Shown: one piece after another, positions 43,676-52,120 of the stretch
How the letters are laid out: each line of letters begins with the position of its first letter
How positions within the stretch are numbered: position 1 is the stretch's first letter
Source: Roseicella aerolata
GTDB lineage: Bacteria > Pseudomonadota > Alphaproteobacteria > Acetobacterales > Acetobacteraceae
NCBI RefSeq assembly: GCF_020523605.1
Contig: NZ_JAJAQI010000033.1
Location: 1-64,000, forward strand
Length of the DNA: 64,000 nucleotides
Direction of reading: 5' to 3'
The notes under the pieces: generated by a model
Databases searched by the model: none
The model's input: only the letters and a program-made list of their open reading frames with translations
Told to the model about the DNA's origin: nothing
Position numbers and translations under genes: made by a program

Positions 43676-45298
43676 TCAGCCGGCCGCGTCCTCCTCGGCC
43701 GGGGCGCGCCGTTCGACATAGGACATCAGGTTGTCCAGCCGGTCCGCCTCGCTCGCCGGCTTGTCCGTCCGGATGCGGGCGATGCGCGGGAAGCGCAGCG
43801 CGACGCCCGACTTGTGCCGGGAGCTGAGCTGCGCCGCATCGAAGATCACCTCCAGCACCAGGCTCTTCTCCACCTCCCGCACCGGGCCGAAGCGGCCGGT
43901 GGTGTGGTTGCGGATCCAGCGGTCCAGCCAGGCGAGCTCCTCATCCGTATAGCCGGAATAGGCCTTGCCGACCGGCACCAGCTCCTCGCCGCCTTCCCCG
44001 TCCGGGCGCCACAAGCCGAAGGTGTAGTCGCTGTAGAAGCTGCTGCGCTTGCCATGGCCACGCTGCGCGTACATCAGCACGGCGTCGATCGAGAGCGGGT
44101 CGCGCTTCCATTTCCACCACAGCCCCTTCTGCCGCCCGGCGGCATAGGGGCTGTCGGCGCGCTTCAGCATCAGCCCCTCGATCGAGGCGGCACGCGCCCC
44201 GTCCCGGATCTCCGCCAGTTGCGCGACGGAGCCGAAGGCGATCTGCGGCGAGAGGTCCATCCGCGCCGGCGCGATGCGCGCCACCCAGTCCTCCAGACGC
44301 GCGCGGCGCGCATCGAAAGGCAGCGGGCGGAGATCCTCGCCGCCCTCGAAGAGCAGGTCGTAGAGCCGGACGCCGGCCGGGAAGTCGCGCATCATCCTCG
44401 GCGTCACCGCCTTGCGGTTCAGCCGCTGCTGCAGCTCGGCGAAGGGCGCGACCACCCCATCGCGGATGACCAGCAGCTCGCCATCCAGCACCGCATGGAA
44501 TTCCATCGCCTCCGCGATCTCGGGGAAGGCATTGGTGATGTCCTCCCCGCCGCGGGACCAGAGCCGCCGCCCACCCGGCCCGGCGGTGAGCTGCACGCGG
44601 ATGCCGTCCCATTTCCACTCGGCGCGCCATTCCTCCGGCCGCAACGCGGCGACATCCGCATCCTCCAGCGGATGGGCGAGCATCAGCGGGCGGAAAACCG
44701 GCGCCTCGCGCGGGTCGGGCTTGTCCGCATTGCCCTCCAGCCAGCGGAACAAAGCAAGGTATGGCGGCGCAACGCCATGCCAGACCTCCTCGATCTCCTC
44801 GACCGGCTTGCCGGACCACTCCGACAGTGCCACGCGCGCCAGCCGCCCGGAGACGCCGACACGCAGTCCGCCGGTGATGAGCTTGATCAGCGCCAGCCGC
44901 CCGGAACTGTCCAGCGTATCCAGCCAGCCGCCGATCAGCGCCGGCAGTTCGGGCTTCGGCGTCAGTTCCAGCGCCTCCACCACCTCGGACAAAGCGGGCG
45001 GGGGCGTGTTCACGCCGGCGCGGACGGGCCAGATCAGCGCAACGGTCTCGGCGAAGTCGCCGACATAGTCATGGGAGAGCGCGAGCAGCACCGGGTCGGT
45101 CCGCGCCGCCACCAGGTCGCGGATCAGGGAAGGCTTGGCGGCGGTGAAGACCAGCTCCTCGGTCAGCGCGGCGAGGCCGACGCCGCGGTCCGGGTCCGGC
45201 TGCGTCGCGAACCAGTCCCGCAGCAGGGCAAGTTTGGCGTTGCGCCCGGGGGTGAAGACCAGCCGCTCCAGCAGCGCGGCGAAGGCGGGGACGCTCAT
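43676..45298 (-). CDS. Ligase-associated (cisplatin-response type) ATP-dependent DNA ligase
   Basis: 540 residues. An N-terminal ligase-N-like domain precedes the adenylation domain. Motif I is EWKWDGIRVQ with nucleophile Lys229. VLDGELLV is motif III and GLMLKRADSPYAAGRQKGLWWKWKRDPLSIDAVLMY spans motifs IV-V. The OB domain follows, ending in a C-terminal region rich in basic residues. It belongs to the ATP-dependent ligase family found with an exonuclease, a DEXH helicase and a phosphoesterase in many bacteria. It lies 34 bp after the exonuclease gene on the same strand. Confidence 0.92.
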   Translation of the reverse strand: MSVPAFAALLERLVFTPGRNAKLALLRDWFATQPDPDRGVGLAALTEELVFTAAKPSLIRDLVAARTDPVLLALSHDYVGDFAETVALIWPVRAGVNTPPPALSEVVEALELTPKPELPALIGGWLDTLDSSGRLALIKLITGGLRVGVSGRLARVALSEWSGKPVEEIEEVWHGVAPPYLALFRWLEGNADKPDPREAPVFRPLMLAHPLEDADVAALRPEEWRAEWKWDGIRVQLTAGPGGRRLWSRGGEDITNAFPEIAEAMEFHAVLDGELLVIRDGVVAPFAELQQRLNRKAVTPRMMRDFPAGVRLYDLLFEGGEDLRPLPFDARRARLEDWVARIAPARMDLSPQIAFGSVAQLAEIRDGARAASIEGLMLKRADSPYAAGRQKGLWWKWKRDPLSIDAVLMYAQRGHGKRSSFYSDYTFGLWRPDGEGGEELVPVGKAYSGYTDEELAWLDRWIRNHTTGRFGPVREVEKSLVLEVIFDAAQLSSRHKSGVALRFPRIARIRTDKPASEADRLDNLMSYVERRAPAEEDAAG

Positions 45299-45332
45299 GG
45301 CGCGCCCCGGCCAGACAGGTCACGGCCCCCCG

Positions 45333-46403
45333 TCATGCCTGGACCCCGCCCTCGGCGGCGGAAGCCGGCTCGGCCACCTCCGGTGCCGGCCCCTCATCCT
45401 CCTCGCCGAGGCCCACCAGGTGCAGCGCCCGGCCGCGGATGCCGCGCAGCGCCAGGGCATGCACCAGCGCATCGTCGCGGCCATGCGTCACCCAGACCTC
45501 GGGCGCGCCCACCTCATCAATGGTGCGGTTCAGCTCGTCCCAATCGGCATGGTCGGAGATGACCAGCGGCAGTTCCACGCCGCGCATCTTCGCGCGCTGG
45601 CGCACCCGCATCCAGCCGCTCGCCACCGCCACCACCGGCTCCGCCAGCCGCCGCGCCCAGCGATCCTGCACGGCGGAGGGCGGCGCCAGCACGATCGCAC
45701 CCTTCAGCGCCGCCTTGTTGGCGACGGTCGCCGGCGCGAGCGGGCCGAGCGCCACACCCAGCTCCTCATACAGCCGGCAGAGCGAGGCCAGCGCCCCATG
45801 CAGGTGGATCTGGGCATCCCATCCCGCCTCCCGCAGCAGCCGGATCAGCCGCTGGCACTTGCCGAGCGCGTAGCAACCGACGACATGGGTGCGCTCCGGG
45901 AACAGCGCCAGGCTCTTCAGCAGCTTCGCCACCTCCGCCTCGGGCGGCGGATGGCGGAAGACCGGCAGGGCAAAGGTCGCCTCGGTGACAAAGACGTCGC
46001 AGGGAACGGGCTCGAAGGGGGCGCAGGTGGGGTCGCGCTGGCGCTTGTAGTCGCCGGAGATCACGGCACGGCTCCCCTGCCAGTCCAGCACCACCTGCGC
46101 CGAGCCGAGCACATGCCCGGCAGGCGCCAGCCGGATCGCCACGCCGCCCTGTTCCAGCACCTCCCCCGGGCGGATCGGCTGCTGCGCGGCGCCCGCCGCC
46201 CCCTCCCCCATCCGGGCCCGCATGATCGCGAGCGTCTCGGGCGTCGCGAGCACGGCATCATGGCCCGGGCGGGCATGGTCGGCATGGCCATGGGTGATGA
46301 CGGCGCGCCCGACCGGCCGCACCGGATCGATGAAGAAGCCGCCCGGTTCGCAGTAGAGCCCCTGGGGGGTCACGCGCAGCCAGGATTCCGGATGCGGAGG
46401 CAT
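45333..46403 (-). CDS. Ligase-associated DNA-damage-response exonuclease (metallo-beta-lactamase fold)
   Basis: 356 residues. The metal-binding THGHADHARPGH (37-48) follows the HxHxDH pattern. AGHVLGSAQVVLDWQGSRAVISGDYKRQRDPTCAPFEPVPCDVFVTEATF carries further metal-binding motifs of the beta-CASP/SNM1-like family. The C-terminus has SDHADWDELNRTIDEVGAPEVWVTHG. It is a member of the ligase-linked exonuclease family and lies upstream of the ligase gene in one minus-strand unit. Its C-terminal ~25 residues are acidic and low in complexity. Confidence 0.92.
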   Translation of the reverse strand: MPPHPESWLRVTPQGLYCEPGGFFIDPVRPVGRAVITHGHADHARPGHDAVLATPETLAIMRARMGEGAAGAAQQPIRPGEVLEQGGVAIRLAPAGHVLGSAQVVLDWQGSRAVISGDYKRQRDPTCAPFEPVPCDVFVTEATFALPVFRHPPPEAEVAKLLKSLALFPERTHVVGCYALGKCQRLIRLLREAGWDAQIHLHGALASLCRLYEELGVALGPLAPATVANKAALKGAIVLAPPSAVQDRWARRLAEPVVAVASGWMRVRQRAKMRGVELPLVISDHADWDELNRTIDEVGAPEVWVTHGRDDALVHALALRGIRGRALHLVGLGEEDEGPAPEVAEPASAAEGGVQA

Positions 46404-46588
46404 TTATTACGGATAATCCTTCTGCCGCGTTGCCCCGGGGGCAGGGTCATGCTGATCCAGACCCCGAAGGAAACTGTGGGCTGCCGGTCGCGAGACAAGC
46501 AGGAGCTTGATTTCCACGGAACCCGCGGATGTGCCATGCGTCATCCAAGATCGGCTGCGCAACGGCAGCGGGCGGGGGATCATGCCGT

Positions 46589-47623
46589 ATGGCGGCGGAG
46601 GAGGCAGAACCGAGCGGTTTGGAAACCCTGGTGGAGGAGGCGCAGTTTCGCGCCCTTGCCGATCACGCGCCAGTGATGATCTGGCGCGCCGACCTCAGCA
46701 AGGGCTGCGACTACTTCAACCAGCCCTGGCTGGACTTCACCGGCCGGACGCTGGAGCAGGAACTCGGGCATGGCTGGACGGAGGCCGTGCACCCCGACGA
46801 CCTCGAGCGCTGCCTGCGGACCTATACCGAGGCCTTCGACGCGCGGCGCGAATTCTCCATGGACTACCGCCTGCGCCGGCATGACGGCGCCTGGCGCTGG
46901 CTGCTGGACAAGGGCAGGCCGCTCTATCTGAAGGGCCGGTTCGTCGGCTTCATCGGCAGCTGCGTGGACTATACCGAGGCGCGGCAGGCGCTGGATGACC
47001 ACCGCAAGGCGCTGGAGGAGCGGGAGACGCTGCTCTCCGAGCTGCACCACCGGGTCAAGAACAACGCCCAGGCGACCACCTCCTTCCTCAGCCTGCAGGC
47101 CAGCCGGGCGAGCGACCCGGCGGTCGCCGCGGCCCTGCGCGGGGCGGCGACGCGGGTGATGCTGGCGACTCTGGTGCAGGACCGCATGTTCCGCGTGCCG
47201 CCTGATGCCGGGGTGGATCTGGGGCCGGAACTGGCCACCACTGCCCAGACCGCGCTGGAGGTCACTGGCCGGCCGGGCATCACCCTCGACCTGCATCTGG
47301 AGGACCGGCTGACCCTGCCCGTCGCGCAGGCGACGCCGATCGCGCTGATCGTCAACGAGTTGGTGGTGAACGCCGCGCGCCACGCCTTCCCCGGCGGGCG
47401 GGCGGGGCGGATCCGCCTCGCGGTCCGCCGGGCCGGGCCGGGTCTCGGCGAGGTGATGGTGGAGGATGACGGCATCGGCCTGCTGGAGGCCCCACGGCGG
47501 AACACGCCGCAGGGCTGCCTCGGCCTGCATCTGATCCCCCGTCTGGCGCGCCAGGCGCATGCCAGCCTGAAGCTGGATGGCAGCCAGGGTGTCCGCGCGA
47601 CGGTCCGTTTCGCCTGCCGCTGA
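46589..47623 (+). CDS. PAS domain-containing HisKA_2-type sensor histidine kinase
   Basis: 344 residues, no membrane segment. A PAS fold (about 20-130) contains LADHAPVMIWRADLSKGCDYFNQPWLDFTGRTLEQELGHGWTEAVHPDDLERCL. The H-box is ETLLSELHHRVKNNAQ with phosphoacceptor at His153/154, the HisKA_2 type. The ATPase domain has the N-box IVNELVVNAARHAFPGG, G1 VEDDGIGL and a G2-like GCLGLHLI. The PAS domain lacks a LOV cysteine motif. No response regulator is adjacent. It sits between the exonuclease-ligase pair and the helicase-PdeM pair, so a role in sensing damage or oxidation is conceivable but unproven. Confidence 0.85.
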   Translation: MAAEEAEPSGLETLVEEAQFRALADHAPVMIWRADLSKGCDYFNQPWLDFTGRTLEQELGHGWTEAVHPDDLERCLRTYTEAFDARREFSMDYRLRRHDGAWRWLLDKGRPLYLKGRFVGFIGSCVDYTEARQALDDHRKALEERETLLSELHHRVKNNAQATTSFLSLQASRASDPAVAAALRGAATRVMLATLVQDRMFRVPPDAGVDLGPELATTAQTALEVTGRPGITLDLHLEDRLTLPVAQATPIALIVNELVVNAARHAFPGGRAGRIRLAVRRAGPGLGEVMVEDDGIGLLEAPRRNTPQGCLGLHLIPRLARQAHASLKLDGSQGVRATVRFACR

Positions 47624-47740
47624 GGCTCTGCGGCGCTGTGAGGCCATGTGCTGCGCGGCATCCTGCCCAGGCGCGGAGGCGGGCGTGGAGACATGACCCG
47701 CCGGCCGCGTTGCGGCACCGGAGCCCAGCAGGGACCTGCC

Positions 47741-48577
47741 ATGCCGCGCTGCCTGCCGCCGCTGCTCCTCGGCCTCCTGCTCCTGCCCCTGGCCCCGGCC
47801 GCGGCGCAGGACGAGCCGATCGAGCTGGCCGACGACCCTTTCGAGATCACCGACCCCATCGCCGCCGCCCCCGGCGCGGCGGAGATTGCCTTCGTCGGCG
47901 CCTATGAGCGGGCAAGGCGGGGTCGCGTCCGCAGCACCCTGGCAGCGGAGACGGAGCTCGAGATCGGGGTGGTGCCCGGCCTGGAACTGCGCATCGGCCA
48001 GGCCGGCGCCCGCGGCAACCTGGAGACCCGGCGGCGGCTGGGCAATCTCGACGAAGCCGAGGCGACGGAGAACGGGCGGGAGGCCGCCTGGGGCGGCGCG
48101 ACGCAGCTTGGCGCCCTCTACCAGCTCACCGATGACCGCGGCGCGCAGCCGGCCATCGGCCTGCTCGGGCGGATGCGAACGCTCTACGGTCCCGGCCGGC
48201 CCGGCCATGAGGCGGAGGCCGTCGCCCTGATCGGCAAGACCCTCCGGCGCGGGGAGCGGCCGCTCGGCCTCCACCTCAATCTCGGCTGGGTGTCGCGCCT
48301 CGACCCGCTGCCGGGTGAGCGGCCGAGCCGCGCCCTGTTCAGCGCCTCGGTCGGGCAGGCGGTCTCGCCCAGCACGGCGCTGGTCCTGACCTATGCCTGG
48401 GAGCAGCAGGAGCGCGGCGACAGTGACTTCAGCCTGGTCCAGGCCGGCCTGCGCCACCGGCTGCCCGGTGGGCGGGTGGTGCTCGGCCTCGCCGCGGGGG
48501 TCGGGACGAACCGGGATTCGCCGCGCTTCCAGCTCGCCTTCGCCGTGCAATGGCAGCTCAGCGAGGGCTGGCGCTGA
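47741..48577 (+). CDS. Outer-membrane beta-barrel-like protein
   Basis: 278 residues. The signal peptide MPRCLPPLLLGLLLLPLAPAAAQ ends with AAAQ. The mature part has alternating strands (EIAFVGAYERARRGRVRSTLAAETELEIGVVPGLELRIGQAG, TQLGALYQLTDDRG...) and ends with RFQLAFAVQWQLSEGWR, typical of small outer-membrane barrels related to the MetA-pathway transporter family. Its cargo is unknown. It starts 118 bp after the kinase gene and ends 56 bp before the helicase gene. Confidence 0.65.
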   Translation: MPRCLPPLLLGLLLLPLAPAAAQDEPIELADDPFEITDPIAAAPGAAEIAFVGAYERARRGRVRSTLAAETELEIGVVPGLELRIGQAGARGNLETRRRLGNLDEAEATENGREAAWGGATQLGALYQLTDDRGAQPAIGLLGRMRTLYGPGRPGHEAEAVALIGKTLRRGERPLGLHLNLGWVSRLDPLPGERPSRALFSASVGQAVSPSTALVLTYAWEQQERGDSDFSLVQAGLRHRLPGGRVVLGLAAGVGTNRDSPRFQLAFAVQWQLSEGWR

Positions 48578-48632
48578 ACCCGGGCGGCCCCACCTTCCCT
48601 GCGACCGAACTGCCCGCCATAGTGCCGCCCGC

Positions 48633-51200
48633 ATGGGAACATTGCCGGAACCTTTTGCCGCCTGGTTCGCCGGGCGCGGCTGGACACCGCGGGCGCACCA
48701 GATGGCGCTGCTGCGCGCGGCGGAAGCCGGCGAGAGCGCCCTGCTGGTGGCGCCGACCGGCGGCGGCAAGACCCTGGCCGGCTTCCTGCCCAGCCTGATC
48801 GAGCTGACCGGGCGGCCGCGGCCCGGCGGGCCGGGTGCTCTGCACACCCTCTATGTCTCGCCGCTCAAGGCGCTGGCCGTCGATATCGCCCGCAACCTGC
48901 TGGCCCCGGTCGAGGAGCTGGATCTCCCGATCCGCATCGAGACCCGCACCGGCGACACGCCGCAGAACCGCCGCGCCCGGCAGAAGGAGGACCCGCCGAA
49001 CCTGCTCCTGACCACGCCGGAGAGCCTGGTGCTGCTGCTCTCCCAGCCCGAGGCGGGGCCGTTCTTCGCCGGCCTCGGCGCGGTGGTGGTGGACGAGATC
49101 CATGCCCTGGCCGGCACCAAGCGCGGCGACCAGCTCGCCCTCGGCCTCTCCCGCCTCGGCACGCTCGCCCCGGCGGCGCGGCGCGTGGGGCTTTCGGCGA
49201 CGGTCGCGCATCCGGAGCCGCTGCGGGCCTTCCTCTCCCCCACCGGCAGGCCGGACGACGTCCGCCTCGTGCAGGTCCGCGGCGGCGCGGCGCCGGAGCT
49301 CTCGGTGCAGCTGCCGGCGGGGCGCCTGCCCTGGGGCGGGCATATGGGCCTCGCCTCGGCGCCCGAGATCTACCGGCAGATCCGGGAGGCGCGCGTCACC
49401 ATCGTCTTCGTCAACACCCGGGCCCAGGCGGAGCTGGTCTTCCAGGCCTTGTGGCGGCTCAACGACGACAACCTGGCGATCGCGCTGCATCACGGCAGCC
49501 TGACGGTCGAGCAGCGCCGCAAGGTGGAGGCGGCGATGGCCGCCGGCAAGCTGCGCGCGGTGGTGGCGACGGCCTCGCTCGATCTTGGCATCGACTGGGG
49601 CGATGTGGACCAGGTGATCCAGGTCGGCGCGCCCAAGGGCGTGGCGCGCCTGCTGCAGCGGGTCGGCCGCGCCAACCACCGGATGGACGAGCCCTCCCGC
49701 GCCGTGCTCGTCCCGGCCAACCGCTTCGAGGTGATCGAATGCGCCGCGGCGCTGGAAGCCGTGCGGCACGAGGAGCTGGACGGCGACCCGCCGCGGCCGG
49801 GCGGGCTCGACGTGCTGGCGCAGCATGTGCTGGCCATGGCCTGCCATGCGCCCTTCCACCCGGACGCGCTCTATGCCGAGGTGATGCGCGCGGCGCCCTA
49901 TGCTGGGCTCACGCGCCGCGACTTCGACGACGTGCTGCGCTTCGTCGAGGACGGCGGCTATGCGCTGCGCGTCTATGACCGCTTCCGCAAGCTGTTCCGC
50001 GATTCCGAAGGCATGGTGCATGTGCGGGACCAGCGCGTGGCGCGGCAGTTGCGGATGAATCTCGGCACCATCGTCGAGAGCCCGATGCTGAAGGTGCGGC
50101 TGCGCGGCGGCCCCGTCCTGGGGGAGGTGGAGGAGTGGTTCGTCTCCACCCTGCTGCCCGGCGACAGCTTCCTGTTCGCCGGCCAGACCCTGCGCTTCGA
50201 GGCGCTGGACGCCATGACCGCCATCGTGACCCGCGGCGGCGAGGGTGATCCGCGCGTCCCGACCTATGCCGGGGCGAGGCTGCCACTCTCCACCTGGCTG
50301 GCGGCGCGGGTGCGGGAGATCCTGCACGAACCGCGCAAATGGCGGCTGCTGCCCGCGCCGGTGCAGGAATGGCTCCGCCTGCAGCGGAAGCGCAGCATGC
50401 TGCCGGAGAAGGACGGGCTGCTGATCGAGACCTTTCCCCGTGGTGGCCGCTGGTTCCTCGTCGCCTATTGCTTCGAGGGGCGGCTGGCGCACCAGACCCT
50501 CGGCATGCTGGTGACGAAGCGCATGGAGCGCGCCGGCTACGGCCCGCTCGGCTACCTCGCCACCGATTACGTCCTCGCGGCCTGGAGCGCCTTCGAGCCG
50601 ACCGAGGTCGAGAGCCTGTTCGAGGAGGACATCCTGGGCGAGGACCTCGAGGAATGGATGGCGGAGAGCTCCATGCTCCGCCGCACCTTCCGCAACATCG
50701 CCACCATCGCCGGGCTGATCGAGAAGAACCACCCCGGCCACGAGAAGCGCCCCCGACAGATGACCATGAATGCCGACCTGATCTACGACGTGCTGCGCAA
50801 GCACGAGCCCGACCACATCCTGCTGCGCGCGACCCGGCAGGAGGCGGCGGGGGGCCTGACCGATGTCGCCCGCATCGGCCTGCTGCTGGCCCGCGCCCGC
50901 GGGCGCATCCGCCACATGCGGCTCGACCGCGTCTCGCCGCTTGCCGTGCCGGCGCTGATCGAGGAGGGGCGCGAATGGGTCGCCGGCGGCGCCGAGGATG
51001 CGCTGCTCGCCGAGGCAGCCGCGCTGGTCGAGGAGGTGACGGGCGGCGAGGAGATCTTCGCCGAGACGCTCGCCGCGGTGACGGAGGGCGTGCGGGTGCG
51101 CGCCGGCGTGGTGGACAAGCCGCGCCATAGTAAGGGGCGCGAGCGCCCGCGCCGCAGCCGCTTCATCCGCAGCGCCCCGGGGAGCGTGACCGGCGCATGA
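48633..51200 (+). CDS. Ligase-associated DNA-damage-response DEXH-box helicase (Lhr-core type)
   Basis: 855 residues. Walker A is PTGGGKT (41-47), motif Ia YVSPLKALAVD, motif II VVVDEIHAL (DEIH), motif III GLSATVA, motif IV VFVNTRAQAEL, motif V VATASLDLGIDWGDVDQVIQVGAPKGVARLLQRVGRANHR. Winged-helix and Lhr-core domains follow. It is a superfamily 2 ATPase of the ligase-linked family, studied in Pseudomonas putida as part of a four-gene repair cluster. Its last 4 bp overlap the pdeM start. Confidence 0.93.
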   Translation: MGTLPEPFAAWFAGRGWTPRAHQMALLRAAEAGESALLVAPTGGGKTLAGFLPSLIELTGRPRPGGPGALHTLYVSPLKALAVDIARNLLAPVEELDLPIRIETRTGDTPQNRRARQKEDPPNLLLTTPESLVLLLSQPEAGPFFAGLGAVVVDEIHALAGTKRGDQLALGLSRLGTLAPAARRVGLSATVAHPEPLRAFLSPTGRPDDVRLVQVRGGAAPELSVQLPAGRLPWGGHMGLASAPEIYRQIREARVTIVFVNTRAQAELVFQALWRLNDDNLAIALHHGSLTVEQRRKVEAAMAAGKLRAVVATASLDLGIDWGDVDQVIQVGAPKGVARLLQRVGRANHRMDEPSRAVLVPANRFEVIECAAALEAVRHEELDGDPPRPGGLDVLAQHVLAMACHAPFHPDALYAEVMRAAPYAGLTRRDFDDVLRFVEDGGYALRVYDRFRKLFRDSEGMVHVRDQRVARQLRMNLGTIVESPMLKVRLRGGPVLGEVEEWFVSTLLPGDSFLFAGQTLRFEALDAMTAIVTRGGEGDPRVPTYAGARLPLSTWLAARVREILHEPRKWRLLPAPVQEWLRLQRKRSMLPEKDGLLIETFPRGGRWFLVAYCFEGRLAHQTLGMLVTKRMERAGYGPLGYLATDYVLAAWSAFEPTEVESLFEEDILGEDLEEWMAESSMLRRTFRNIATIAGLIEKNHPGHEKRPRQMTMNADLIYDVLRKHEPDHILLRATRQEAAGGLTDVARIGLLLARARGRIRHMRLDRVSPLAVPALIEEGREWVAGGAEDALLAEAAALVEEVTGGEEIFAETLAAVTEGVRVRAGVVDKPRHSKGRERPRRSRFIRSAPGSVTGA

Positions 51201-51913
51201 CCCCTGCCCCGCTGCATGTCGCGGGCGAGCGCCTGATGCTCGACCCCGCGGGCCTGCTCTTGTGGCCGGCGCGCCGCACCCTCGTCGTCGGTGATCTCCA
51301 TCTGGAAAAGGGCAGCCATTTCGCCCAGGGGGGTCGCTTCGTCCCGCCCTATGACACGCGGGAGACGCTGGACCGCCTGCAGCTCGCGCTGCGCCGCTGG
51401 CGGCCGGCGCGGCTGATCGCGCTTGGCGACAGTTTCCATGACGCCGCCGGGGCGGGGCGGCTGCCGGCGCAGGATGCGCAGTTCCTGCACCGGCTGCTGG
51501 CCGGCATGGAGATGCTCTGGGTGCTCGGCAACCACGACCCGGTGCCGCCCGAGGGCCTGCCGGGAACGGCGGTGGAGGAGTTCCGGGATGGCCCCCTTAC
51601 CTTCCGGCACGAGGCGCGCCGCGGCCCGGTGAAGCCGGCGGAGATCTCCGGCCATTTCCACCCCAAGGCCACCATGCCGACGCGCTGCGGCGGCGTGACA
51701 CGCCCCTGCTTCGTAGCGGATGCCTGGCGCGTCATGCTGCCGGCCTTCGGCGCCTATACCGGCGGGCTCGATGCCGGGGACCCGGCGATTGCCGGCCTCT
51801 TCCCGCGCGGGGCGCGGGTCTTCCTGCTGGGCAAGGACCGGCTCTACAGCATGCCGGTCGCCCCCTCCCGCGCGCGCCTGGTCGCGGCCGCCGGGGCAGC
51901 CGGTCCCGGCTGA
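51197..51913 (+). CDS. pdeM: Ligase-associated DNA-damage-response endonuclease PdeM
   Basis: 238 residues of the metallophosphoesterase fold. VVGDLHLEKGSHFAQGG holds Asp33 and His35, LGDSFHD is the second metal motif, VLGNHD the third, and ISGHFHPKA the fourth. The ATGA overlap with the helicase gene implies coupled translation. Relatives in Pseudomonas putida are Mn-dependent DNA endonucleases. Confidence 0.92.
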   Translation: MTPAPLHVAGERLMLDPAGLLLWPARRTLVVGDLHLEKGSHFAQGGRFVPPYDTRETLDRLQLALRRWRPARLIALGDSFHDAAGAGRLPAQDAQFLHRLLAGMEMLWVLGNHDPVPPEGLPGTAVEEFRDGPLTFRHEARRGPVKPAEISGHFHPKATMPTRCGGVTRPCFVADAWRVMLPAFGAYTGGLDAGDPAIAGLFPRGARVFLLGKDRLYSMPVAPSRARLVAAAGAAGPG

Positions 51914-52120
51914 TCGGGCAGGTCCCATCGGCGGCGCCGGCACCGCGCCGAGGCTTCCGGGCCGCCCTCCCGGCAGGCCTGGCGCACAGCAGCACGCCCA
52001 GGGCCAGGGAATGGCCGATGCCGCCTGTCGTCCTGCGCACCGCGACGCAGGGAACCGCACCGGCATTCCCGCCATCGCGCCCCGATCGGGAGTGTCGCGT
52101 TCCGCCGGCATGGCCCCTAC

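Noticed and set aside
46589-47623. LOV-type photoreceptor kinase, suggested by the neighbouring photolyases
   Set aside because: The PAS domain lacks the flavin-binding GxNCRFLQ cysteine motif and reads as a generic PAS fold.
51914-52120. Small open frames between pdeM and the photolyase gene
   Set aside because: No ribosome-binding site or recognisable protein similarity; composition matches non-coding spacer.
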